The translations under genes were made by a program, and so were the position numbers. The notes below the pieces were generated by a model. That model had not been told where the DNA came from. It made no database searches and saw only the letters and a list, made by a program, of their open reading frames with translations. DNA of 64,000 nucleotides. Source: Eupeodes corollae (taxonomy: Eukaryota > Arthropoda > Insecta > Diptera > Syrphidae). The DNA is taken from assembly GCF_945859685.1 (NCBI RefSeq), contig NC_079147.1, positions 172,033,174 through 172,097,173 of the forward strand. The letters are read 5' to 3'. Of this stretch, positions 1 to 10,510 are shown in pieces (the stretch's first letter is position 1; each line of letters opens with the position of its first letter).

Positions 1-139
1 TAAAATACAGAGCATCGACCCACCTTTCAATTGATGCATAAATCACAAAAATGATTTTTTTTCAGTTTTTCGAGAAAATCGTGGGCTAACCCATTGCCGA
101 AAAAGTAGTATTTTCAAAACTATTTCCCACCCAATCAAA
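1..139 (+). repeat. Partial monomer at the left edge
   Basis: This is the 3' part of a monomer, entering at the TAAAATACAGAGCATCG position and running through the T-run and CENP-B-like element to the next ATG at 140. The array continues beyond the window. Confidence 0.97.
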
Positions 140-3100
140 ATGCACATCAAAAGAAAGGTATTTAAATGCTCTACCCACAACTGCAAACTAAAATGTTATA
201 CGATCGCTCGTTTCCGAAAAATTAGTCAAAAAGTAAAATTACAGAATTTCGACCCAGCTCATCACAAATTATCTTTCGGTTGCTCTATTTCCTCAACCAA
301 GCATCCAAAAATGATGCGGTTTTCACTAAAATACAGAGCATCGACCCACCTTTCAATTGATGCATAAATCACAAAAATGATTTTTTTTCAGTTTTTCGAG
401 AAAATCGTGGGCTAACCCTTGCCGAAAAAAGTAATATTTTCAAAATTATTTCCCAACCAATCAAAATACACATCAAAAGAAAGGTATTTAAATGCTCTAC
501 CCACAACTGCAAACCAAAATGTTATACGATCGCTCGTTTCCGAAAAATTAATCAAAAAGTAAAATTACAGAATTTCGACCCAGCTCATCACAAATTATCT
601 TTCGGTTGCTCTATTTCCTCAACCAAGCCTCCAAACATGATGCGGTTTTCACTAAAATACAGAGCATCGACCCACCTTTCAATTGATGCATAAATCACAA
701 AAATGATTTTTTTTCAGTTTTTCGAGAAATTCGTGGGCTAACCCTTGCCGAAAAAAGTAGTATTTTCAAAACTATTTCCCACCCAATCAAAATGCACATC
801 AAAAGAAAGGTATTTAAATGCTCTACCCACAACTGCAAACCAAAATGTTATACGATCGCTCGTTTCCGAAAAATTAGTCAAAAAGTAAAATTAAAGAATT
901 TCGACCCAGCTCATCACAAATTATCTTTCGGTTGCTCTATTTCCTCAACCAAGCCTCCAAACATGATGCGGTTTTCACTAAAATACAGAGCATCGACCCA
1001 CCTTTCAATTGATGCATAAATCACAAAAATGATTTTTTTTCAGTTTTTCGAGAAAATCGTGGGCTAACCCTTGCCGAAAAAAGTAATATTTTCAAAATTA
1101 TTTCCCAACCAATCAAAATACACATCAAAAGAAAGGTATTTAAATGCTCTACCCACAACTGCAAACCAAAATGTTATACGATCGCTTGTTTCCGAAAAAT
1201 TAGTCAAAAAGTAAAATTACAGAATTTCGACCCAGCTCATCACAAATTATCTTACGGTTGTTCTATTTCCTCAACCAAGCCTCCAAACATGATGCGGTTT
1301 TCACTAAAATGCAGAGCATCGACCCACCTTTCAATTGATGCATAAATCTCAAAAATGATTTTTTTTCAGTTTTTCGAGAAAATCGTGGGCTAACCCATTG
1401 CCGAAAAAGTAGTATTTTCAAAACTATTTCCCACCCAATCAAAATGCACATCAAAAGAAAGGTATTTAATTGCTCTACCCACAACTGCAAACCAAAATGT
1501 TATACGATCGCTTGTTTCCGAAAAATTAGTCAAAAAGTAAAATTACAGAATTTCGACCCAGCTCATCACAAATTATCATTCGGTTGCTCTATTTCCTCAA
1601 CCAAGCCTCCAAACATGATGCGGTTTTCACTAAAATACAGAGCATCGACCCACCTTTCAATTGATGCATAAATCTCAAAAATGATTTTTTTTCAGTTTTT
1701 CGAGAAAATCGTGGGCTAACCCATTGCCGAAAAAGTAGTATTTTCAAAACTATTTCCCACCCAATCAAAATGCACATCAAAAGAAAGGTATTTAAATGCT
1801 CTACCCACAACTGCAAACCAAAATGTTATACGATCGCTCGTTTCCGAAAAATTAGTCAAAAAGTAAAATTACAGAATTTCGACCCAGCTCATCACAAATT
1901 ATCTTTCGGTTGCTCTATTTCCTCAACCAAGCCTCCAAAAATGATGCGGTTTTCACTAAAATACAGAGCATCGACCCACCTTTCAATTGATGCATAAATC
2001 ACAAAAATGATTTTTTTTCAGTTTTTCGAGAAAATCGTGGGCTAACCCTTGCCGAAAAAAGTAGTATTTTCAAAATTATTTCCCAACCAATCAAAATACA
2101 CATCAAAAGAAAGGTATTTAAATGCTCTACCCACAACTGCAAACCAAAATGTTATACGATCGCTCGTTTCCGAAAAATTAGTCAAAAAGTAAAATTACAG
2201 AATTTCGACCCAGCTCATCACAAATTATCTTTCGGTTGCTCTATTTCCTCAACCAAGCCTCCAAACATGATGCGGTTTTCACTAAAATACAGAGCATCGA
2301 CCCACCTTTCAATTGATGCATAAATCACAAAAATGATTTTTTTTCAGTTTTTCGAGAAAATCGTGGGCTAACCCATTGCCGAAAAAGTAGCATTTTCAAA
2401 TCTATTTCCCACCCAATCAAAATGCACATCAAAAGAAAGGTATTTAAATGCTCTACCCACAATTGCAAACCAAAATGTTATACGATCGCTCTTTTCCGAA
2501 AAATTAGTCAAAAAGTAAAATTACAGAATTTCGACCCAGCTCATCACAAATTATCTTTCGGTTGCTCTATTTCCTCAACCAAGCCTCCAAACATGATGCG
2601 GTTTTCACTAAAATACAGAGCATCGACCCACCCTTCAATTGATGCATAAATCTCAAAAATGATTTTTTTTCAGTTTTTCGAGAAAATCGTGGGCTAACCC
2701 ATTGCCGAAAAAAGTAGTATTTTCAAAATTATTTCCCAACCAATCAAAATACACATCAAAAGAAAGGTATTTAAATGCTCTACCCACAACTGCAAACCAA
2801 AATGTTATACGATCGCTCGTTTCCGAAAAATTAGTCAAAAAGTAAAATTACAGAATTTCGACCCAGCTCATCACAAATTATCTTTCGGTTGCTCTATTTC
2901 CTCAACCAAGCCTCCAAAAATGATGCGGTTTTCACTAAAATACAGAGCATCGACCCACCTTTCAATTGATGCATAAATCACAAAAATGATTTTTTTTCAG
3001 TTTTTCGAGAAAATCGTGGGCTAACCCATTGCCGAAAAAGTAGCATTTTCAAATCTATTTCCCACCCAATCCAAATGCACATCAAAAGAAAGGTATTTAA

Positions 3101-3399
3101 ATGCTCTACCCACAACTGCAAACCAAAATGTTATACGATCGCTCGTTTCCGAAAAATTAGTCAAAAAGTAAAATTACAGAATTTCGACCCAGCTCATCAC
3201 AAATTATCTTCGGTTGCCCTATTTCCTCAACCAAGCCTCCAAACATGATGCGGTTTTCACAAAAATACAGAGCATCGACCCACCTTTGAATTGATGCATA
3301 AATCACAAAAATGATTTTTTTTCAGTTTTTCGAGAAAATCGTGGGCTAACCCTTGCCGAAAAAAGTAGTATTTTCAAAACTATTTTCCACCCAATCAAA
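140..3399 (+). repeat. Dimer-like block of alternating monomer types
   Basis: Two monomer types largely alternate. Type 1 starts ATGCACATC and is preceded by ACTATTTCCCACCC (or TCTATTTCCCACCC); type 2 starts ATACACATC and is preceded by ATTATTTCCCAACC. Type 2 starts lie at 466, 1118, 2096 and 2748, spaced 652, 978 and 652 bp, so the block behaves as a 652 bp dimer with one extra type 1 unit near 1444-1770. The unit near 3074 carries CCAATCCAAATG in place of CCAATCAAAATG. Confidence 0.8.
234..351 (+). repeat. Internal imperfect duplication inside the monomer (representative copy)
   Basis: Bases 234-259 and 327-351 align over 26 columns with four mismatches and one gap. Both begin TAAAA, contain TACAGA, and end CGACCCA(G/C)CT; the halves lie 93 bp apart. 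The same pair is present in every full-length monomer. It suggests the 326 bp unit grew partly by an older internal duplication. The similarity fades on both sides. Confidence 0.75.
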
Positions 3400-4701
3400 A
3401 TGCACATCAAAAGAAAGGTATTTAAATGCTCTACCCACAACTGCAAACCAAAATGTTATACGATCGCTCGTTTCCGAAAAGTTAGTCAAAAAGTAAAATT
3501 ACAGAATTTCGACCCAGCTCATCACAAATTATCTTTCGGTTGCTCTATTTCCTCAACCAAGCCTCCAAACATGATGCGGTTGTCACTAAAATACAGAGCA
3601 TCGACCCACCTTTCAATTGATGCATAAATCTCAAAAATGATTTTTTTCAGTTTTTCGAGAAAATCGTGGGCTAACCCATTGCCGAAAAAGAAGTATTTTC
3701 AAAACTATTTCTCACCCAATCAAAATGCATATCAAAAGAAAGGTATTTAAATGCTCTACCCACAACTGCAAACCAAAATGTTATACGATCGCTTGTTTCC
3801 GAAAAATTAGTCAAAAAGTAAAATTACAGAATTTCGACCCAGCTCATCACAAATTATCTTTCGGTTGCTCTATTTCCTCAACCAAGCCTCCAAACATGAT
3901 GCGGTTTTCACTAAAATACAGAGCATCGACCCACCTTTCAATTGATGCATAAATCTCAAAAATGATTTTTTTTCATTTTTTCGAGAAAATCGTGGGCTAA
4001 CCCATTGCCGAAAAAGTAGCATTTTCAAATCTATTTCCCACCCAATCAAAATGCACATCAGAGAAAGGTATTTAAATGCTCTACCCACAACTGCAAACCA
4101 AAATGTTATACGATCGCTTGTTTCCGAAAAATTAGTCAAAAAGTAAAATTACAGAATTTCGACCCAGCTCATCACAAATTATCTTACGGTTGCTCTATTT
4201 CCTCAACCAAGCCTCCAAACATGATGCGGTTTTCACTAAAATACAGAGCATCGACCCACCTTTCAATTGATGCATAAATCTCAAAAATGATTTTTTTTCA
4301 GTTTTTCGAGAAAATCGTGGGCTAACCCATTGCCGAAAAAGAAGTATTTTCAAAACTATTTCCCACCCAATCAAAATGCACATCAAAAGAAAGGTATTTA
4401 AATGCTCTACCCACAACTGCAAACCAAAATGTTATACGATCGCTTGTTTCCGAAAAATTAGTCAAAAAGTAAAATTACAGAATTTCGACCCAGCTCATCA
4501 CAAATTATCTTTCGGTTGCTCTATTTCCTCAACCAAGCCTCCAAACATGATGCGGTTTTCACTAAAATACAGAGCATCGACCCACCTTTCAATTGATGCA
4601 TAAATCTCAAAAATGATTTTTTTTCAGTTTTTCGAGAAAATCGTGGGCTTACCCATTGCCGAAAAAGTAGCATTTTCAAATCTATTTCCCACCCAATCAA
4701 A

Positions 4702-4852
4702 ATGTTTTCACGAAAATACAGAGCATCGACCCACCTTTCAATTGATGCATAAATCACAAAAATGATTTTTTATTTCAGTTTTTCGAGAAAATCGTGGGCT
4801 AACTCTTGCCGAGAAAAGTAGAATTTTCAAAACTATTTCCCACCCAATCAAA
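4702..4852 (+). repeat. Truncated monomer, 177 bp deletion (copy 1 of 4)
   Basis: The unit jumps from AATG (offset 2) straight to TTTTCACGAAAATAC (normal offset 180). The base change CACT to CACG next to the junction is shared by all four copies, so they descend from one deletion. The T-run of this copy is interrupted by an A. Confidence 0.95.
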
Positions 4853-5178
4853 ATGCACATCAAAAGAAAGGTATTCAAATGCTCTACCCACAACTGCAAA
4901 CCAAAATGTTATACAATCGCTCGTTTCCGAAAAATTAGTCAAAAAGTAAAATTACAGAATTTCGACCCAGCTCATCACAAATTATCTTACGGTTGCTCTA
5001 TTTCCTCAACCAAGCCTCCAAACATGATGCGGTTTTCACTAAAATACAGAGCATCGACCCACCTTTCAATTGATGCATAAATCTCAAAAATGATTTTTTT
5101 TCAGTTTTTCGAGAAAATCGTGGGCTAACCCATTGCCGAAAAAGTAGCATTTTCAAATCTATTTCCCACCCAATCAAA

Positions 5179-5328
5179 ATGTTTTCACGAAAATACAGAG
5201 CATCGACCCACCTTTCAATTGATGCATAAATCACAAAAATGATTTTTTTTTCAGTTTTTCGAGAAAATCGTGGGCTAACCCATTGCCGAAAAAGTAGCAT
5301 TTTCAAATCTATTTCCCACCCAATCAAA
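5179..5328 (+). repeat. Truncated monomer, 177 bp deletion (copy 2 of 4)
   Basis: It has the same junction and linked CACG base as the unit at 4702. It is the last unit of the first 1278 bp higher-order repeat and lengthens an open frame on the minus strand to 139 codons, an accident of the fusion. Confidence 0.95.
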
Positions 5329-6457
5329 ATGCACATCAGAGAAAGGTATTTAAATGCTCTACCCACAACTGCAAACCAAAATGTTATACGATCGCTTGTT
5401 TCCGAAAAATTAGTCAAAAAGTAAAATTACAGAATTTCGACCCAGCTCATCACAAATTATCTTACGGTTGCTCTATTTCCTCAACCAAGCCTCCAAACAT
5501 GATGCGGTTTTCACTAAAATACAGAGCATCGACCCACCTTTCAATTGATGCATAAATCTCAAAAATGATTTTTTTTCAGTTTTTCGAGAAAATCGTGGGC
5601 TAACCCATTGCCGAAAAAGAAGTATTTTCAAAACTATTTCCCACCCAATCAAAATGCACATCAAAAGAAAGGTATTTAAATGCTCTACCCACAACTGCAA
5701 ACCAAAATGTTATACGATCGCTTGTTTCCGAAAAATTAGTCAAAAAGTAAAATTACAGAATTTCGACCCAGCTCATCACAAATTATCTTTCGGTTGCTCT
5801 ATTTCCTCAACCAAGCCTCCAAACATGATGCGGTTTTCACTAAAATACAGAGCATCGACCCACCTTTCAATTGATGCATAAATCTCAAAAATGATTTTTT
5901 TTCAGTTTTTCGAGAAAATCGTGGGCTAACCCATTGCCGAAAAAGTAGCATTTTCAAATCTATTTCCCACCCAATCAAAATGTTTTCACGAAAATACAGA
6001 GCATCGACCCACCTTTCAATTGATGCATAAATCACAAAAATGATTTTTTTTTTCAGTTTTTCGAGAAAATCGTGGGCTAACTCTTGCCGAGAAAAGTAGA
6101 ATTTTCAAAACTATTTCCCACCCAATCAAAATGCACATCAAAAGAAAGGTATTCAAATGCTCTACCCACAACTGCAAACCAAAATGTTATACAATCGCTC
6201 GATTCCGAAAAATTAGTCAAAAAGTAAAATTACAGAATTTCGACCCAGCTCATCACAAATTATCTTTCGGTTGCTCTATTTCCTCAACCAAGCCTCCAAA
6301 CATGATGCGGTTTTCACTAAAATACAGAGCATCGACCCACCTTTCAATTGATGCATAAATCACAAAAATGATTTTTTTTTCAGTTTTTCGAGAAAATCGT
6401 GGGCTAACCCATTGCCGAAAAAGTAGTATTTTCAAAACTATTTCCCACCCAATCAAA
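5329..6457 (+). repeat. 1278 bp higher-order repeat, copy 2 (incomplete)
   Basis: Units of 325, 326, 151 and 327 bp carry the same markers as copy 1, displaced by 1278 bp: CATCAGAGAAAGG at the start, the deleted unit at 5980, and GTATTCAAATGC at about 6151. The fifth, deleted unit of copy 1 is absent; regular monomers follow from 6458. Confidence 0.9.
5980..6130 (+). repeat. Truncated monomer, 177 bp deletion (copy 3 of 4)
   Basis: It has the same junction, 1278 bp downstream of the unit at 4702, as part of the second higher-order copy. Its T-run is ten bases, uninterrupted. Confidence 0.95.
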
Positions 6458-7110
6458 ATGCACATCAAAAGAAAGGTATTTAAATGCTCTACCAACAACT
6501 GCAAACCAAAATGTTATACGATCGCTCGTTTCCGAAAAATTAATCAAAAAGTAAAATTACAGAATTTCGACCCAGCTCATCACAAATTATCTTTCGGTTG
6601 CTCTATTTCCTCAACCAAGCCTCCAAACATGATGCGGTTTTCACTAAAATACAGAGCATCGACCCACCTTTCAATTGATGCATAAATCACAAAAATGATT
6701 TTTTTTCAGTTTTTCGAGAAAATCGTGGGCTAACCCTTGCCGAAAAAAGTAGTATTTTCAAAACTATTTCCCACCCAATCAAAATGCACATCAAAAGAAA
6801 GGTATTTAAATGCTCTACCCACAACTGCAAACCAAAATGTTATACAATCGCTCGTTTCCGAAAAATTAGTCAAAAAGTAAAATTACAGAATTTCGACCCA
6901 GCTCATCACAAATTATCTTTCGGTTGCTCTATTTCCTCAACCAAGCCTCCAAACATGATGCGGTTTTCACTAAAATACAGAGCATCGACCCACCTTTCAA
7001 TTGATGCATAAATCACAAAAATGATTTTTTTTTCAGTTTTTCGAGAAAATCGTGGGCTAACCCTTGCCGAAAAAAGTAGTATTTTCAAAATTATTTCCCA
7101 ACCAATCAAA

Positions 7111-7431
7111 ATACACATCAAAAGAAAGGTATTTAAATGCTCTACCCAGGACTGCAAACCAAAATGTTATACGATCTCTCTTTTCCGAAAAATTAGTCAA
7201 AAAGTAAAATTACAGAATTTCGACCCAGCTCATCACAAATTATCTTTCGGTTGCTCTATTTCCTCAACCAAGCCTCCAAACATGATGCGGTTTTCATTAA
7301 AATACAGAGACCCACCTTTCAATTGATGCATAAATCACAAAAATGATTTTTTTTCAGTTTTTCGAGAAAATCGTGGGCTAACCCTTGCCGAAAAAAGTAG
7401 TATTTTCAAAACTATTTCCCACCCAATCAAA
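7111..7431 (+). repeat. Monomer with 5 bp deletion
   Basis: GAGCATCGACCC reads GAGACCC at about 7307, which removes CATCG and with it one CpG. The unit begins ATACACATC and has CTCTACCCAGGAC in place of CTCTACCCACAAC, so it is one of the more diverged copies. Confidence 0.9.
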
Positions 7432-9061
7432 ATGCACATCAAAAGAAAGGTATTTAAATGCTCTACCCACAACTGCAAACCAAAATGTTATACGATCGCT
7501 CGTTTCCGAAAAATTTGTCAAAAAGTAAAATTACAGAATTTCGACCCAGCTCATCACAAATTATCTTTCGGTTGCTCTATTTCCTCAACCAAGCCTCCAA
7601 ACATGATGCAGTTTTCACTAAAATACAGAGCATCGACCCACCTTTCAATTGATGCATAAATCACAAAAATGATTTTTTTTCAGTTTTTCGAGAAAATCGT
7701 GGGCTAACCCTTGCCGAAAAAAGTAGTATTTTCAAAACTATTTTCCACCCAATCAAAATGCACATCAAAAGAAAGGTATTTAAATGCTCTACCCACAACT
7801 GCAAACCAAAATGTTATACGATCGCTCGTTTCCGAAAAATTAGTCAAAAAGTAAAATTACAGAATTTCGACCCAGCTCATCACAAATTATCTTTCGGTTG
7901 CTCTATTTCCTCAACCAAGCCTCCAAACATGATGCGGTTTTCACTAAAATACAGAGCATCGACCCACCTTTCAATTGATGCATAAATCTCAAAAATGATT
8001 TTTTTTCAGTTTTTCGAGAAAATCGTGGGCTAACCCTTGCCGAAAAAAGTATTATTTTCAAAATTATTTCCCAACCAATCAAAATACACATCAAAAGAAA
8101 GTTATTTAAATGCTCTACCCACAACTGCAAACCAAAATGTTATACGATCTCTCTTTTCCGAAAAATTAGTCAAAAAGTAAAATTACAGAATTTCGACCCA
8201 GCTCATCACAAATTATCTTTCGGTTGCTCTATTTCCTCAACCAAGCCTCCAAACATGATGCGGTTTTCACTAAAATACAGAGCATCGACCCACCTTTCAA
8301 TTGATGCATAAATCACAAAAATGATTTTTTTTTCAGTTTTTCGAGAAAATCGTGGGCTAACCCATTGCCGAAAAAGTAGCATTTTCAAATCTATTTCCCA
8401 CCCAATCAAAATGCACATCAAAAGAAAGGTATTTAAATGCTCTACCCACAACTGCAAACCAAAATGTTATACGATCGCTTGTTTCCGAAAAATTAGTCAA
8501 AAAGTAAAATTACAGAATTTCGACCCAGCTCATCACAAATTATCTTTCGGTTGCTCTATTTCCTCAACCAAGCCTCCAAACATGATGCGGTTTTCACTAA
8601 AATACAGAGCATCGACCCACCTTTCAATTGATGCATAAATCACAAAAATGATTTTTTTTCAGTTTTTCGAGAAAATCGTGGGCTAACCCTTGCCGGAAAA
8701 AGTAGTATTTTCAAAACTATTTCCCACCCAATCAAAATGCACATCAAAAGAAAGGTATTTAAATGCTCTACCCACAACTGCAAACCAAAATGTTATACAA
8801 TCGCTCGTTTCCGAAAAATTAGTCAAAAAGTAAAATTACAGAATTTCGACCCAGCTCATCACAAATTATCTTTCGGTTGCTCTATTTCCTCAACCAAGCC
8901 TCCAAACATGATGCGGTTTTCACTAAAATACAGAGCATCGACCCACCTTTCAATTGATGCATAAATCTCAAAAATGATTTTTTTCAGTTTTTCGAGAAAA
9001 TCGTGGGCTAACCCATTGCCGAAAAAGTAGCATTTTCAAATCTATTTCCCACCCAATCAAA

Positions 9062-9209
9062 ATGTTTTCACGAAAATACAGAGCATCGACCCACCTTTCA
9101 ATTGATGCATAAATCTCAAAAATGATTTTTTTTCAGTTTTTCGAGAAAATCGTGGGCTAACCATTGCCGAAAAAGTAGTATTTTCAAAACTATTTCCCAC
9201 CCAATCAAA
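9062..9209 (+). repeat. Truncated monomer, 177 bp deletion (copy 4 of 4)
   Basis: It has the same junction and linked CACG base, but lies about 3 kb outside the higher-order block that holds the other three. This shows the deleted form also moved, or was left behind, elsewhere in the array. A further one-base loss (CTAACCATTGCC) is present. Confidence 0.94.
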
Positions 9210-9535
9210 ATGCACATCAAAAGAAAGGTATTTAAATGCTCTACCCTCAACTGCAAACCAAAATGTTATACGATCGCTCGTTTCCGAAAAATTAGTCAAA
9301 AAGTAAAATTACAGAATTTCGACCCAGCTCATCACAAATTATCTTTCGGTTGCTCTATTTCCTCAACCAAGCCTCCAAACATGATGCGGTTTTCACTAAA
9401 ATACAGAGCATCGACCCACCTTTCAATTGATGCATAAATCACAAAAATGATTTTTTTTTCAGTTTTTCGAGAAAATCGTGGGCTAACCCTTGCCGAAAAA
9501 GTAGTATTTTCAAAACTATTTCCCACCCAATCAAA

Positions 9536-10510
9536 ATGCACATCAGAAAAAATGTATTTAAATGCTCTACCCACAACTGCAAACCAAAATGTTATACAAT
9601 CGCTCGTTTCCGAAAAATTAGTCAAAAAGTAAAATTACAGAATTTCGACCCAGCTCATCACAAATTATCTTTCGGTTGCTCTATTTCCTCAACCAAGCCT
9701 CCAAACATGATGCGGTTTTCACTAAAATACAGAGCATCGACCCACCTTTCAATTGATGCATAAATCTCAAAAATGATTTTTTTTCAGATTTTCGAGAAAA
9801 TCGTGGCTAACCCATTGCCGAAAAAGTAGTATTTTCAAATCTATTTCATACCCAATCAAAATGCACATCAAAAGAAAGGTATTTAAATGCTCTACCCACA
9901 ACTGCAAACCAAAATGTTATACGATCTCTCTTTTCCGAAAAATTAGTCAAAAAGTAAAATTACAGAATTTCGACCCAGCTCATCACAAATTATCTTTCGG
10001 TTGCTCTATTTCCTCAACCAAGCCTCCAAACATGATGCGGTTTTCACTAAAATACAGAGCATCGACCCACCTTTCAATTGATGCATAAATCACAAAAATG
10101 ATTTTTTTCAGTTTTTCGAGAAAATCGTGGGCTAACCCTTGCCGAAAAAGTAGTATTTTCAAAACTATTTCCCACCCAATCAAAATACACATCAAAAGAA
10201 AGGTATTTAAATGCTCTACCCACAACTGCAAACCAAAATGTTATACGATCGCTCGTTTCCGAAAAATTAGTCAAAAAGTAAAATTACAGAATTTCGACCC
10301 AGCTCATCACAAATTATCTTTCGGTTGCTCTATTTCCTCAACCAAGCCTCCAAACATGATGCGGTTTTCACTAAAATACAGAGCATCTACCCAGCTTTCA
10401 ATTGATGCATAAATCACAAAAATGATTTTTTTTCAGTTTTTCGAGAAAATCGTGGGCTAACCCATTGCCGAAAAAGTAGTATTTTCAAAACTATTTCCCA
10501 CCCAATCAAA
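9536..10510 (+). repeat. Three-monomer block re-used at 12142 (copy 1)
   Basis: Shared private variants with 12142-13114: CACATCAGAAAAAA near the start, CAGATTTTCGAG with a shortened GTGGCTAACCC, CTATTTCATACCC, GATCTCTCTTTTCC in the second unit, and an ATA start in the third (10185). The copies lie 2603-2606 bp apart, about eight monomers. Confidence 0.88.

Larger units (their letters stand above)
4051..5328 (+). repeat. 1278 bp higher-order repeat, copy 1
   Basis: Five units of 325, 326, 151, 326 and 150 bp. Private markers are CACATCAGAGAAAGG in the first unit, a 177 bp deletion in the third and fifth, and GTATTCAAATGC with CTCTTGCCGAGAAAAG around the fourth. The same order of units begins again at 5329. 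Confidence 0.92.

Noticed and set aside
70..139. Telomeric or rDNA spacer repeat
   Set aside because: There is no short G-rich telomere motif and no rRNA sequence at either edge; both ends of the window are ordinary satellite.
248..263. Second CENP-B-box candidate at TTCGACCCAGC
   Set aside because: It has TTCG and the central A but then TCAT instead of CGGG, only five to six of nine fixed positions.
140..367. 75-codon + strand open frame repeated in most monomers as a multicopy gene family
   Set aside because: It tracks the repeat, not coding constraint: common variants change amino acids, many copies lose the ATG or shift frame, the period is not a multiple of three, and the opposite strand is also open. 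The Cys-rich start (10, 15, 19) matches no motif I can name.
1263..1490. 75-89 codon minus-strand frames (MQLWVEHLN... and MTNFSET... types), partly hydrophobic
   Set aside because: They are the reverse complement of the same repeat. Their lengths change with T-run length and single-base indels, which a real membrane protein gene would not tolerate.
4998..5417. 139-codon minus-strand frame, the longest in the window
   Set aside because: It arises by fusion of two monomer frames across a 177 bp-deleted unit and has internal repeated segments. It has no independent support as a gene.
7111..7431. Remnant of a transposable element at the more diverged units
   Set aside because: Even the most diverged units align to the monomer throughout. 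I found no target-site duplication, terminal repeat or transposase or reverse transcriptase frame.
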